From Verrucomicrobiota bacterium (GTDB taxonomy: Bacteria; Verrucomicrobiota; Lentisphaeria; Oligosphaerales; JAFGRS01), in the NCBI GenBank assembly GCA_019136035.1, contig JAGVUW010000797.1:1-20225 (forward strand): 20,225 nucleotides of DNA, read 5' to 3'. Shown one piece after another: positions 13,910-20,225 of the stretch. Below the pieces are notes generated by a model that ran no database searches, had not been told where the DNA came from, and worked only from the letters and a program-made list of their open reading frames with translations. Within the stretch, counting starts at the first letter, position 1, and each line of letters opens with the position of its first letter. The position numbers were made by a program, and so were the translations under genes.

Positions 13910-15070
13910 ATGTCCGAGTTTGCGATTCCGCAGAGCGAGTTCGAGGCCCGTTTGACGGCCACGCGCGCGGCCATGGCGGCGCAGGGCCTGGATCTGCTCC
14001 TGGCCTTCTCGACCGAGAGCGAACCGGCCCATGTGCGTTACTACGCCGACTACTGGCCGAGCTTCGAGACCGCGGCGGTGCTGATCAGCGTCGACGGCCC
14101 GGCGGCCCTGCTGATCGGCCCGGAGAGCCGCACCTACGCCACGGCGCGGACGCGGATTGGCCGTGTCATCCAGCTCATGGACTTCCGCGAGTCCTCGCAG
14201 CCGGACTACCCGGGGAGCCGCCTGCCGACCTGGCGCGACATCGTGGCGGAGTTCACGCCGCGCCGCGTCGGCATCGCCGGCTGGCACATGTTTCCGCACA
14301 CGATCCTCGCGGCCTTGCGCGAGGCGCTTGGCAGTGCGGTCAGCGTGGTGCCGGCCGACGCGGTGGTCCGCAGCGTCTCGATGCGCAAGAGCGCGAATGA
14401 GCTGCGCTGTCTGCGCGAGGCGGCGCGGCTGTCGGAGATCGGCTTTCAGGCGGTCCTCGAGGGCATTCGGCCGGGCCTGACCGAGTGCCAGCTCGTCGGC
14501 CTGGCCACCGGGGCGATGCTGGCGGCCGGGGCCGAGGCGACCGGGTATCCGATCTGGTGCTGCTCCGGGCCGAACTCGGCGCAGGCGATCAGCCGGCCGT
14601 CACTGCGGCCGGTGCAGACCGGCGAGGTCATCCACTTCAGTATCGGCGCCAAGGTCGCCGGCTACAGCGCCAGCATCGGCCGGCCGGTGGTGCTCGGGCA
14701 CTGCCCGGACGAGCTGCGGCGCTTCCTGCAGGTCGGCCTCGACGCCGAGACCATGACCATCGACCTGATGCGCGCCGGCACCGCCGCCGCCAGCGTCGCC
14801 CAGCGCGTCCATGACTTCATCCGCTCGAAGGGCTACGGGGATGCCATCCTCTACGGCCCGGCGCACGGCTGCGGCCAGATGGAGTGCGAGTATCCGTTCC
14901 TGGAGACCTCGTCGACCTACACGCTTGAAGAGGCCATGGCCTTCATGGTCGACATCTTCCTGAGCCGTGCCGGTCAGGGCTTCCGCTGGGAGGACGGGAT
15001 TGTCGTCCGCGACGGCCCGGCCGAGGAGCTGTCGAGCTTCGGGCGGCGGCTGAACATCCTGGAGGTCTGA
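13910..15070 (+). CDS. M24-fold (creatinase/aminopeptidase P-like) protein with altered metal site
   Basis: The ATG at 13910 follows GGAGGAG (about 13897-13903), giving 386 aa; the frame is open further upstream only through repeat DNA. Residues ~1-155 are a creatinase-type N-terminal domain, and residues ~160-386 a pita-bread domain. The five metal ligands of M24 peptidases (D, D, H, E, E) read S244 (HFSIGA), S255 (GYSASIGR), H319 (GPAHGCGQ), D348 (FMVDIF) and E361 (RWEDGIVV). Both aspartates are serine, so two-metal peptidase chemistry is unlikely. Creatinase is a known metal-free member, so hydrolysis of a C-N bond other than a peptide is a reasonable idea. There is no signal peptide. Two bases separate it from the next gene, suggesting coupled translation. 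Confidence 0.85.
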   Translation: MSEFAIPQSEFEARLTATRAAMAAQGLDLLLAFSTESEPAHVRYYADYWPSFETAAVLISVDGPAALLIGPESRTYATARTRIGRVIQLMDFRESSQPDYPGSRLPTWRDIVAEFTPRRVGIAGWHMFPHTILAALREALGSAVSVVPADAVVRSVSMRKSANELRCLREAARLSEIGFQAVLEGIRPGLTECQLVGLATGAMLAAGAEATGYPIWCCSGPNSAQAISRPSLRPVQTGEVIHFSIGAKVAGYSASIGRPVVLGHCPDELRRFLQVGLDAETMTIDLMRAGTAAASVAQRVHDFIRSKGYGDAILYGPAHGCGQMECEYPFLETSSTYTLEEAMAFMVDIFLSRAGQGFRWEDGIVVRDGPAEELSSFGRRLNILEV

Positions 15071-15072
15071 GC

Positions 15073-15903
15073 ATGGTCATCGACGTCCATGGCCATCTGG
15101 GCCAGATCAACCAGGCGCCGTTCTGGGCCGCCGACGCGGCCCGTCTGGAGGCCTTCCTGAGCGCGTCCGGCGTGGATGCTCTCTGGGTCTCCTCGTCGCG
15201 CAGCCTGATGTACGACGCGCGCGAGGGCAACGCCGAGCTGTCGCGGGCGCTGCGGCAGGCGCCGCGGCTGCGCGGCTACGTCACCGTCAACCCGGTCTTC
15301 CCGGAGTCGATCGCCGACCTGGCGATGCTCCAGGGCGAGACGGGCTTCATCGGGGTCAAGGCCCACCCGGACTACCACGGCTACGACCTGCGTTCGGCCT
15401 CGGCGCGGGCCTTCCTGGACGAGGTGGCCCGGCAGGTGCCGCTGATGCTGTTCCATGTCTCGTGCATGCCCGGCACCGGCTTCGCCGATGCCGAGCGCGT
15501 CGCCGAGTTCGCCGGGCGGCACCCGGACACGCGCTTCATCCTGGCGCACCTGGCCGGCATCTTCCAGAATCCCCTCTATCCGTACTTCCCGAATCTCCAG
15601 GGCCTGGAGCGCGTGGCGGCGCTGCGTCTGGAGAATGTCTTCGTCGACACGGCGCACTTCCTGATGTACGTCTATCCGGGGGTGATGGAGCGGGCTGTCG
15701 AGCTGATCGGCGCCGGCCACCTGGTCTTCGGCACCGACGCGCCCCTGCAGGGCCCGGCGCAGATGCGTTTTGCCGTGGAGACCATCCGTGCGCTGCCGAT
15801 ACCGCCGGCCGACCGCGAGCGCATCCTGCATGGCAATGCCGAGGGCCTGCTGGCCTGGATTACTCGCGAAGCACCCGCGCCTCTTGCTCAAGGCCAGCCC
15901 TGA
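15073..15903 (+). CDS. Amidohydrolase family 2 (ACMSD-like TIM-barrel) protein
   Basis: The ATG at 15073 is two bases after the stop of the M24-fold gene, and GGAGG (15060-15064) lies in the end of that gene. The 276-aa product has the family's metal-binding set: HxH near the N-terminus (H6, H8), H128 in MLFHVSCMPG, H159 in ILAHLAG, and D222 in FGTDAPL. K96 in GVKAHP lies on an inner strand. Such enzymes hydrolyse or decarboxylate small molecules; paired with an M24/creatinase-like protein it may take the product of that enzyme. The homologous part ends near HGNAEGLLAWI; the last ~14 residues and the stop codon fall inside a large inverted repeat (15865-15927), so the tail is probably acquired. 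Confidence 0.85.
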   Translation: MVIDVHGHLGQINQAPFWAADAARLEAFLSASGVDALWVSSSRSLMYDAREGNAELSRALRQAPRLRGYVTVNPVFPESIADLAMLQGETGFIGVKAHPDYHGYDLRSASARAFLDEVARQVPLMLFHVSCMPGTGFADAERVAEFAGRHPDTRFILAHLAGIFQNPLYPYFPNLQGLERVAALRLENVFVDTAHFLMYVYPGVMERAVELIGAGHLVFGTDAPLQGPAQMRFAVETIRALPIPPADRERILHGNAEGLLAWITREAPAPLAQGQP

Positions 15904-15927
15904 GCAAGAGGCCGCAAGTGCCTCGCG
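15865..15927. repeat. 63-bp imperfect palindrome across a stop codon
   Basis: A perfect 12-bp inner stem, GCCTCTTGCTCA (15879-15890) with TGAGCAAGAGGC (15901-15912), encloses a 10-nt loop. An outer stem pairs CGCGAAGCAC (15865-15874) with GTGCCTCGCG (15918-15927) with one GU-type mismatch. The TGA stop of the amidohydrolase gene is the start of the right inner arm. It could end the operon transcript, but no T-run follows. Confidence 0.8.
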
Positions 15928-16039
15928 TCGAAGCCCGAAGGGTGACCCGTTCAAGAGCCGCCGTGCGGCGCGTGAGTAGGTCAGGCTTGCCCATCGGCGG
16001 CCGTCCTGAGGTCGGTCGGGCGGTTGCAGCCATGACCGG
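15928..16039. other. Intergenic stretch without a clear gene
   Basis: It begins GAAGCCCGAAGGGTGACCC and holds a small GCCGC-CGT-GCGGC stem near 15957-15969. A second frame reads through as an Arg/Ser/Lys-rich tail (SPKGDPFKSRRAARE), which looks like a translated repeat rather than a real protein. Nothing else is seen before copy C5. Confidence 0.4.
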
Positions 16040-16200
16040 CGTTGCCGCGGCGGCGGTCTCGTAGGAACGATCGCGGCGTGGTGCTGCCGACGCCGTGGCG
16101 GCTCGTGGACGCGTTCGCGTCTGTGGACACTCGCGCTCCAGTGCGTGGTGCGAGCGATCCGTTGGTGGTGTTCCATCCGGCGCCAGGGCGCCGGGGAAGG
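16040..16200 (+). repeat. Dispersed structured repeat, copy C5
   Basis: The core at 16099-16141 is identical to that of C1 and C2. The left arm starts GTTGCCGCGGCGG and GGTCTCGTAGGAACGATCGC. The right arm has GTGGTGTTCCATCCGGCGCC like C1, with a perfect CCGGCGC-CAGG-GCGCCGG hairpin (about 16176-16193). The element ends only some 10 bp before the ribosome site of the next gene, so it would form most of that gene's leader. Confidence 0.85.
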
Positions 16201-16226
16201 CGCTGTAAGAAGGAGTCACCCGAGCG

Positions 16227-17048
16227 ATGAAATTCCGCGACCGTCTGTGGATCTGGGGCCAGGACCCGGGCTGCCACCACCGCAATGCCCAGGGCGTCAA
16301 CACCTACAACCTGCCCGGCGTCAACCGCATGGACGCGCGCCAGGGCTGCGACTGGCTGGGCATCTCGCGGTGCTGCCGGGTGGCGATGTGGTCGGGGCCC
16401 TTTCCGCCGTTCGATGGTGAGGCGGAGAAGATCAAGGATCTCGACGAGGTGGTCTGGTCGGCCATCGGCGCCGGCGGCGTGCAGCGCCACAACAACGACT
16501 GCAGCGACCTCGACGAGGTCCTGCGCATGGCGGCGCGCTATCCGAATGTCCGCGGCGCGGTCCTGGACGACTTCTTCACCTCGGTGCAGGAGGCCGGCCG
16601 GCGGCCGGCGCGGCACTCGATCGAGAGCATACGCGGCATGCGTGACCGCCTGCACGGCTTTCCCGGGCGGCCCCTGGAGCTCTGGATGGTCTGGTACAGC
16701 TACCAGTTCGGCTTCGATGTCCAGGACTACGTCGACCTTGCCGACGTGCTGACGCTGTGGGTGTGGAAGGGCTCCGAACTGGACCGCCTCGAGGCGGGCA
16801 TGCAGACCATCCTGGCGCGCACCCCCGGCAAGCGCCGCCTGGCGGGGTGCTACCTCTGGAACTACGGCGAGCGCTGCCCGCTGAGTCTGGAGGCCATGCA
16901 GCGGCAGTGCGAGACCTACCGCGAGTGGATCCACAAAGGCTGGATCGAGGGCATCATCTTCTGCTCGAACTGCATCTGCGACATCGGCCTGGAGACCGCC
17001 GAGTGGACGCGCCGGTGGATCGCCGCGGTCGGCGACGAGGAGTGCTGA
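16227..17048 (+). CDS. Hypothetical TIM-barrel-like protein of unknown function
   Basis: The ATG at 16227 follows AAGGAG (16210-16215). The 273-aa protein is not confidently recognised. Alternating hydrophobic strands ending in acidic or polar residues suggest a beta/alpha barrel: VRGAVLDDFFTSV (~109-121), LELWMVWYSYQFG, ADVLTLWVWKGSE, LAGCYLWNYGERCPLS, and WIEGIIFCSNCICDIG near the end. The Asp-Asp pair and the Trp-rich strand ends resemble carbohydrate-active barrels, but no catalytic pair can be named. It has nine or more cysteines, several near the N-terminus (CHH at 16-18, CDW, CCR). There is no signal peptide. It is convergent with the large minus-strand gene. Confidence 0.8.
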   Translation: MKFRDRLWIWGQDPGCHHRNAQGVNTYNLPGVNRMDARQGCDWLGISRCCRVAMWSGPFPPFDGEAEKIKDLDEVVWSAIGAGGVQRHNNDCSDLDEVLRMAARYPNVRGAVLDDFFTSVQEAGRRPARHSIESIRGMRDRLHGFPGRPLELWMVWYSYQFGFDVQDYVDLADVLTLWVWKGSELDRLEAGMQTILARTPGKRRLAGCYLWNYGERCPLSLEAMQRQCETYREWIHKGWIEGIIFCSNCICDIGLETAEWTRRWIAAVGDEEC

Positions 17049-17107
17049 GGGAGGGGGGAGGATCGCCAACCACCGGTGCGGCGGCTCGGCGCGGGGTATC
17101 CTGGGAG

Positions 17108-17162
17108 CGCCGACCGCCGGCCGCCGACCGCCGGCCGCCGACCGCCGGCCGCCGACCGCCGA
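17108..17162. repeat. Heptanucleotide GC array, eight units
   Basis: Alternating CGCCGAC and CGCCGGC 7-mers from 17108 make a 14-bp higher-order period, with the last unit CGCCGAA. The period equals that of the AGTTCGG arrays at 11970-12153 though the sequence is unrelated. It lies between convergent genes. CTGGGAGCGCCGA, just before it, matches the start of module D at 5137. Confidence 0.8.
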
Positions 17163-17168
17163 AGCAGG

Positions 17169-17245
17169 CCCGGCCCGGTCCGTGTCCGTCCGTGCCGGTC
17201 CGTGTCTGTCCGTGTCCCGAGTCGGCAGGCCGCGTCCACGCGGCC
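17169..17245 (-). repeat. Dispersed repeat, inverted copy of 625-697
   Basis: Read on the minus strand it carries GGCCGCG-TGGA-CGCGGCC, then CTCGGGACACGGACAGACA and CACGGACGGACACGGACC. This is the same order as at 625-697. Nothing coding is seen from 17049 to 17303. Confidence 0.65.
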
Positions 17246-17303
17246 CCGATGTCGCCGCGCGTCGGCTCCGCGCGCCTCCGGCGCCGGGAGCGGCGCGCCG
17301 CCG

Positions 17304-20225
17304 CTACTTGCCCAGGGGCATCCAGAAGGGCACCGAGAGATTGCCGGCCTGGTCGCGGGCCCGGCAGCGCAGCCAGGCGTGGTCGCCGGTCATCTTGGCG
17401 CGCAGGCTGTTGAGGTCGGCGCCGGTGCGCGGCAGGGCGTCGGTCCAGAGGACCTTGTCGGCGGCGTCGACGCACTCCACCTGCAGGTCGGCGACGCCGC
17501 TGGCGTCGAAGGCGTACCACTGCAGCGGGTCGGCCTGTCCGGCGGTGCCGGTGCCATGCAGGAAGACATCGTCGAGGCAGAGCGCCTCCTGGTGTCGTGT
17601 GTTGCGGCGCTGGATGTTGACCGAGCTGACGATGGTGTTGGCGAGGACGCTGTCGGCGACCCCGGCGGCCTTGAGCCCATCGCGGACATTGAAGGCGAGG
17701 CGGTGCCAGGTCTCCTCCTCCCAGTCGACCTTCACCGAGCGGTTCAGTTCGGTGTTGGCCGAGCCTGGCTCGTTGAGCGACAGGGTGTAGGTGCGGCCGT
17801 CGGTGGTGGTGAGCACGACCTGGACCGTCACCGGCCGGCGCGGCCGGATGTCGGGCCGGCGGATGCGGAAGGACAGCCATGGGTGGTCGGCGGGCTTCCA
17901 GGTCACGGCCCGCGTCAGGTCGGCGTTGGCCTGGTAGCTGAGGTGCTGGAGGTAGGGGCTCTCGCCGGGCCTGTGGACCACGTTCACGGCGTTGTACTGG
18001 CCGGGGCTGAAGGCGGCGGTGGTATTGCGGTAGCCATCCCAGTTCCACCACCAGTGCACGCTGCTGTTGAACTGCAGGTAGTACCAGGCCGGGCCGGTCT
18101 TGTCGCTGGCGAAGTCGACCTTGATCGGGACGCTGAGGCGCTCGGTCGGGTTGCCGGCGCCGTCGACGATGCCGTCGATGGCGAACTCGATGGCATCGCC
18201 GTTCTTGGCGGCGTCGAGCTGGCCGCGGCAGAGCAGCGGGTAGTTCAGCACCAGACGGTCGTGCTGGGCGCTGTGCAGGAAGAGGTTGGTCCAGCCGGGG
18301 ATCTGGACCTTGGCGCCGGCCACGAAGAACGTCGCCTTCTCGATGGCCCAGGGGGCGCCGCCGTGGTTGTTGAAGGTGATGCCGAGGTGGACGCCGTTGG
18401 CCGAGGGGTCGGCCAGGGGTCCGAAGGCGGTGGCGATCTCCAGCGGCCGTGTATCGAGGAGGAAGGGGATGTCGGTCACGGCCGACTCGGCGCCGCGTTT
18501 GTCGACGGCCCGTATGAGGAGGTGGTGGACGCCGTCGGCGAGGCCGTCGAAGGTGAGCGCCAGGGGCTTCCCGGGCTCGCTGCGGGTCCAGGTCAGGGCG
18601 GCGCGGGCGGTGTCGTCGAGGTCATACCAGGCGGCCTCGTTCGCGGTGATGGCGGTGAGGACGGCCTCGACGCCGTCGGCGTCGTCGTAGCGCGGGGTGA
18701 AGGCGAGCTGGTCGGGCTTGGCGACGGCGGGTCCGAAGGCGATGTCGTCGAGGTGCCAGCGCGAGTAGCGCCCGGTCTGGTCCGGGCTGCCGGCCGAGCC
18801 GAGGGTGAGGCTCTGGGGCGTGAAGCGGGCCGTGGAGAAGGCCTGCTGGGTGAAGCCATCGCTGACGATGCCGGTCCAGGTATGCCAGGCCTCGTCGAGG
18901 CGGAGGTCATGGGCCAGCCGGACGGTCGCGGCGCTGGCGAGGTCGTCGTTGAGGCGGATGTGGTGGCTGTTGCGGAAGGCGACGCTGGCGCGGACCATGT
19001 CGTAGGCGCGGTAGCGCATCTGCATGACGGGGAACTCGGCGATGGAGAAGGCGGTGTCGATGGGGGTGCTGAGGCGCTGGTCGAGGTCGCGGTTGCGGAC
19101 CTCGAGGTAGCGTCCCTGGTCGGGGTCGTCGTGGGCGTCGAGGGCGACCTCGCGGGTGGTGCCGGCCAGGCTGAGGGCGAGGGCCAGTTGCGGGCCGCGG
19201 CGGGCCTCGCCGCGCGGCAGGCGTGCCAGGCGGGTCTCCTGCCAGCCGAGCGGTTCGAGGGGCAGGGCCTGGCCCTCGAGGGTGACGGCGGCGCTGGTCA
19301 GGCGCGGGTCGGGGTAGTCGCCGCGGTGGTCGAGGCGGAGGGTGTCGGGGCGGTCGGGATCCCAGCCGAGCTCGACGGCGGGCTGTTCCGGGAGTCTGAC
19401 CCAGGCGAGGGTGTGGTGGGCGGCGGCGCCGTTGGCACCGACAGCGCGGAGGGTGACGGTATTGAGGCCCTCGCGGCTCTGGCTGGCGAGCGCCTCCTTG
19501 AGTTCCGCGAACGGGTCGTCGCCGCGGAAGTCGCGGCGGAGGTTGCTGCCGGCGGTGCCGCGCAGGGCCAGGCTCGGGGCTTTGGCAGGGTCGGCGGGCG
19601 CGATGGCCGGCGGGTCGAAGAAGATCGGGCCGAGGTCGCGGATGGCATAGCCATCGCCGGGGGCATTGCCGCCGAGGCCGCAGGCGAGCGGCCCGGGCTG
19701 GATCTCGCCGAAGCCCTCGAGGCGCACCCGCGTCTGGCGACGCTCGTCGTCCGGGCTGCGGCGGCGGCTCGGTATCCAGGCGATGACCGTCTGCCAGTCG
19801 TCGCGGGGGCGGTCCAGGCGGGCCTGGGGCGTCACGGCGGTCTGGCCGGTGCAGGTATAGGCGCCGTCGGAGAAGTCCGAGCCGCCGAGGTGGTGGAAGT
19901 ACTGCCGGCGCGGGACGTAGGCGCCGTTGGCGCCGAGGGTGCCGACGCTGTAGTAGAGGTTGACGCGGGCGCCGGGGGTACGGCGGATCTGGAAGCGCCA
20001 GCCGGCCAGGCGGTGCAGCGGCAGGGTCGGGAGCTCGGGCTTGAGGTGCATCGACCCCGAGCCGAGGCGGTTCGTCAGGCGCAGCCCGGCGGCGTTGCCG
20101 CGGAAGGTCTCCAGGACGGCGTGGCCGACCGTATCAGCGACGCTCCAGTAGGCCGGGTCGAGGCAGTCCAGGGGGAAGCCCTCGGCGGTCAGGGCCGGGC
20201 TCGCGACCGGGGCGGCCGGCGCGGC
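17304..20225 (-). CDS. Large modular beta-sandwich protein, C-terminal part (5' end outside window)
   Basis: The minus-strand frame is open from the TAG at 17304 to the right edge, giving 973 residues; the methionine at 20051 is internal, since coding-like sequence (PLDCLDPAYWSVADTVGHA...) continues upstream to 20225. Repeated modules can be seen: ligand-binding-like sandwiches ending in WHLDDIAFGP and LCLDDVFLHG, and Ig-like strands such as GVHHLLIRAVDKRGAESAVTDIPFLLD and AWLRCRARDQAGNLSVPFW at the C-terminus. GWTNLFLHSA and SVHWWWNWDGYRNT are Trp-rich surface stretches. There is no catalytic motif, no PEP-CTERM signal and no C-terminal membrane anchor. It is presumably exported and glycan-binding or scaffold-like, but the signal peptide would be outside the window. 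Confidence 0.8.
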   Translation of the reverse strand, partial: AAPAAPVASPALTAEGFPLDCLDPAYWSVADTVGHAVLETFRGNAAGLRLTNRLGSGSMHLKPELPTLPLHRLAGWRFQIRRTPGARVNLYYSVGTLGANGAYVPRRQYFHHLGGSDFSDGAYTCTGQTAVTPQARLDRPRDDWQTVIAWIPSRRRSPDDERRQTRVRLEGFGEIQPGPLACGLGGNAPGDGYAIRDLGPIFFDPPAIAPADPAKAPSLALRGTAGSNLRRDFRGDDPFAELKEALASQSREGLNTVTLRAVGANGAAAHHTLAWVRLPEQPAVELGWDPDRPDTLRLDHRGDYPDPRLTSAAVTLEGQALPLEPLGWQETRLARLPRGEARRGPQLALALSLAGTTREVALDAHDDPDQGRYLEVRNRDLDQRLSTPIDTAFSIAEFPVMQMRYRAYDMVRASVAFRNSHHIRLNDDLASAATVRLAHDLRLDEAWHTWTGIVSDGFTQQAFSTARFTPQSLTLGSAGSPDQTGRYSRWHLDDIAFGPAVAKPDQLAFTPRYDDADGVEAVLTAITANEAAWYDLDDTARAALTWTRSEPGKPLALTFDGLADGVHHLLIRAVDKRGAESAVTDIPFLLDTRPLEIATAFGPLADPSANGVHLGITFNNHGGAPWAIEKATFFVAGAKVQIPGWTNLFLHSAQHDRLVLNYPLLCRGQLDAAKNGDAIEFAIDGIVDGAGNPTERLSVPIKVDFASDKTGPAWYYLQFNSSVHWWWNWDGYRNTTAAFSPGQYNAVNVVHRPGESPYLQHLSYQANADLTRAVTWKPADHPWLSFRIRRPDIRPRRPVTVQVVLTTTDGRTYTLSLNEPGSANTELNRSVKVDWEEETWHRLAFNVRDGLKAAGVADSVLANTIVSSVNIQRRNTRHQEALCLDDVFLHGTGTAGQADPLQWYAFDASGVADLQVECVDAADKVLWTDALPRTGADLNSLRAKMTGDHAWLRCRARDQAGNLSVPFWMPLGK

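Noticed and set aside
15770..15979. Second-frame tail after the amidohydrolase (SPKGDPFKSRRAARE)
   Set aside because: It has no start signal and overlaps the end of a real gene; it is most likely translated repeat DNA.

Overview
The window is very GC-rich (about 70% by eye). Genes carry AGGAGG-type ribosome sites and end mostly in TGA. Gene content is that of a heterotrophic, glycan-degrading bacterium of the PVC/Planctomycetota-Lentisphaerota kind: a heparinase II/III-like lyase with carbohydrate-binding modules, a GH123-like hydrolase, a GH42-like enzyme, a Gfo/Idh/MocA oxidoreductase, an enolase-superfamily enzyme and a PEP-CTERM protein. The phylum is inferred from this mix; there is no rRNA, tRNA or marker gene. 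Every function below rests on motif reading without a database search.

Layout. 1-672: 3' end of a GH123-like (DUF6067-type) hydrolase. 673-1104: a mosaic of small structured repeats and a putative promoter. 1105-5091: a secreted multidomain heparinase II/III-like enzyme whose continuous reading frame is cut by one in-frame TGA at 2128-2130. 5092-6099: about 1 kb without a gene, holding several repeat families, including a six-copy 49-bp array of tetraloop hairpins. 6100-6780: PEP-CTERM protein. 6781-7108: two copies of an 11-bp-stem hairpin and another dispersed repeat. 7109-8092 (minus) and 8514-10658 (plus): divergent oxidoreductase and GH42-like genes, separated by a polypurine tract, a 9-bp array and two promoter-like sites facing apart. 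10768-11898: muconate-lactonizing-subgroup enolase. 11899-12183: duplicated heptanucleotide array. 12184-13503 (minus): radical SAM protein of spore-photoproduct-lyase type. 13910-15903: a two-gene operon (creatinase/M24-fold protein and amidohydrolase). 16227-17048: TIM-barrel-like protein of unknown function. 17304-20225 (minus): 3' part of a very large beta-sandwich protein.

The genes fit uptake and breakdown of acidic, galactose- or amino-sugar-containing glycans. Extracellular cleavage would be by the heparinase-like and GH123-like enzymes, and cytoplasmic processing by the GH42-like enzyme, the oxidoreductase, the enolase-type enzyme and the M24/amidohydrolase pair. No single complete pathway can be read from the window.

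The most unusual content is between the genes. Nearly every sizeable intergenic gap is built from repeat modules: a roughly 100-160 bp element with a 43-nt near-invariant core in five places; hairpin modules with one compensated base-pair change; perfect hairpins with GNRA-type loops; and 7-bp, 9-bp and 49-bp tandem arrays. Two of these modules run into the 3' ends of genes and appear to supply their last codons.
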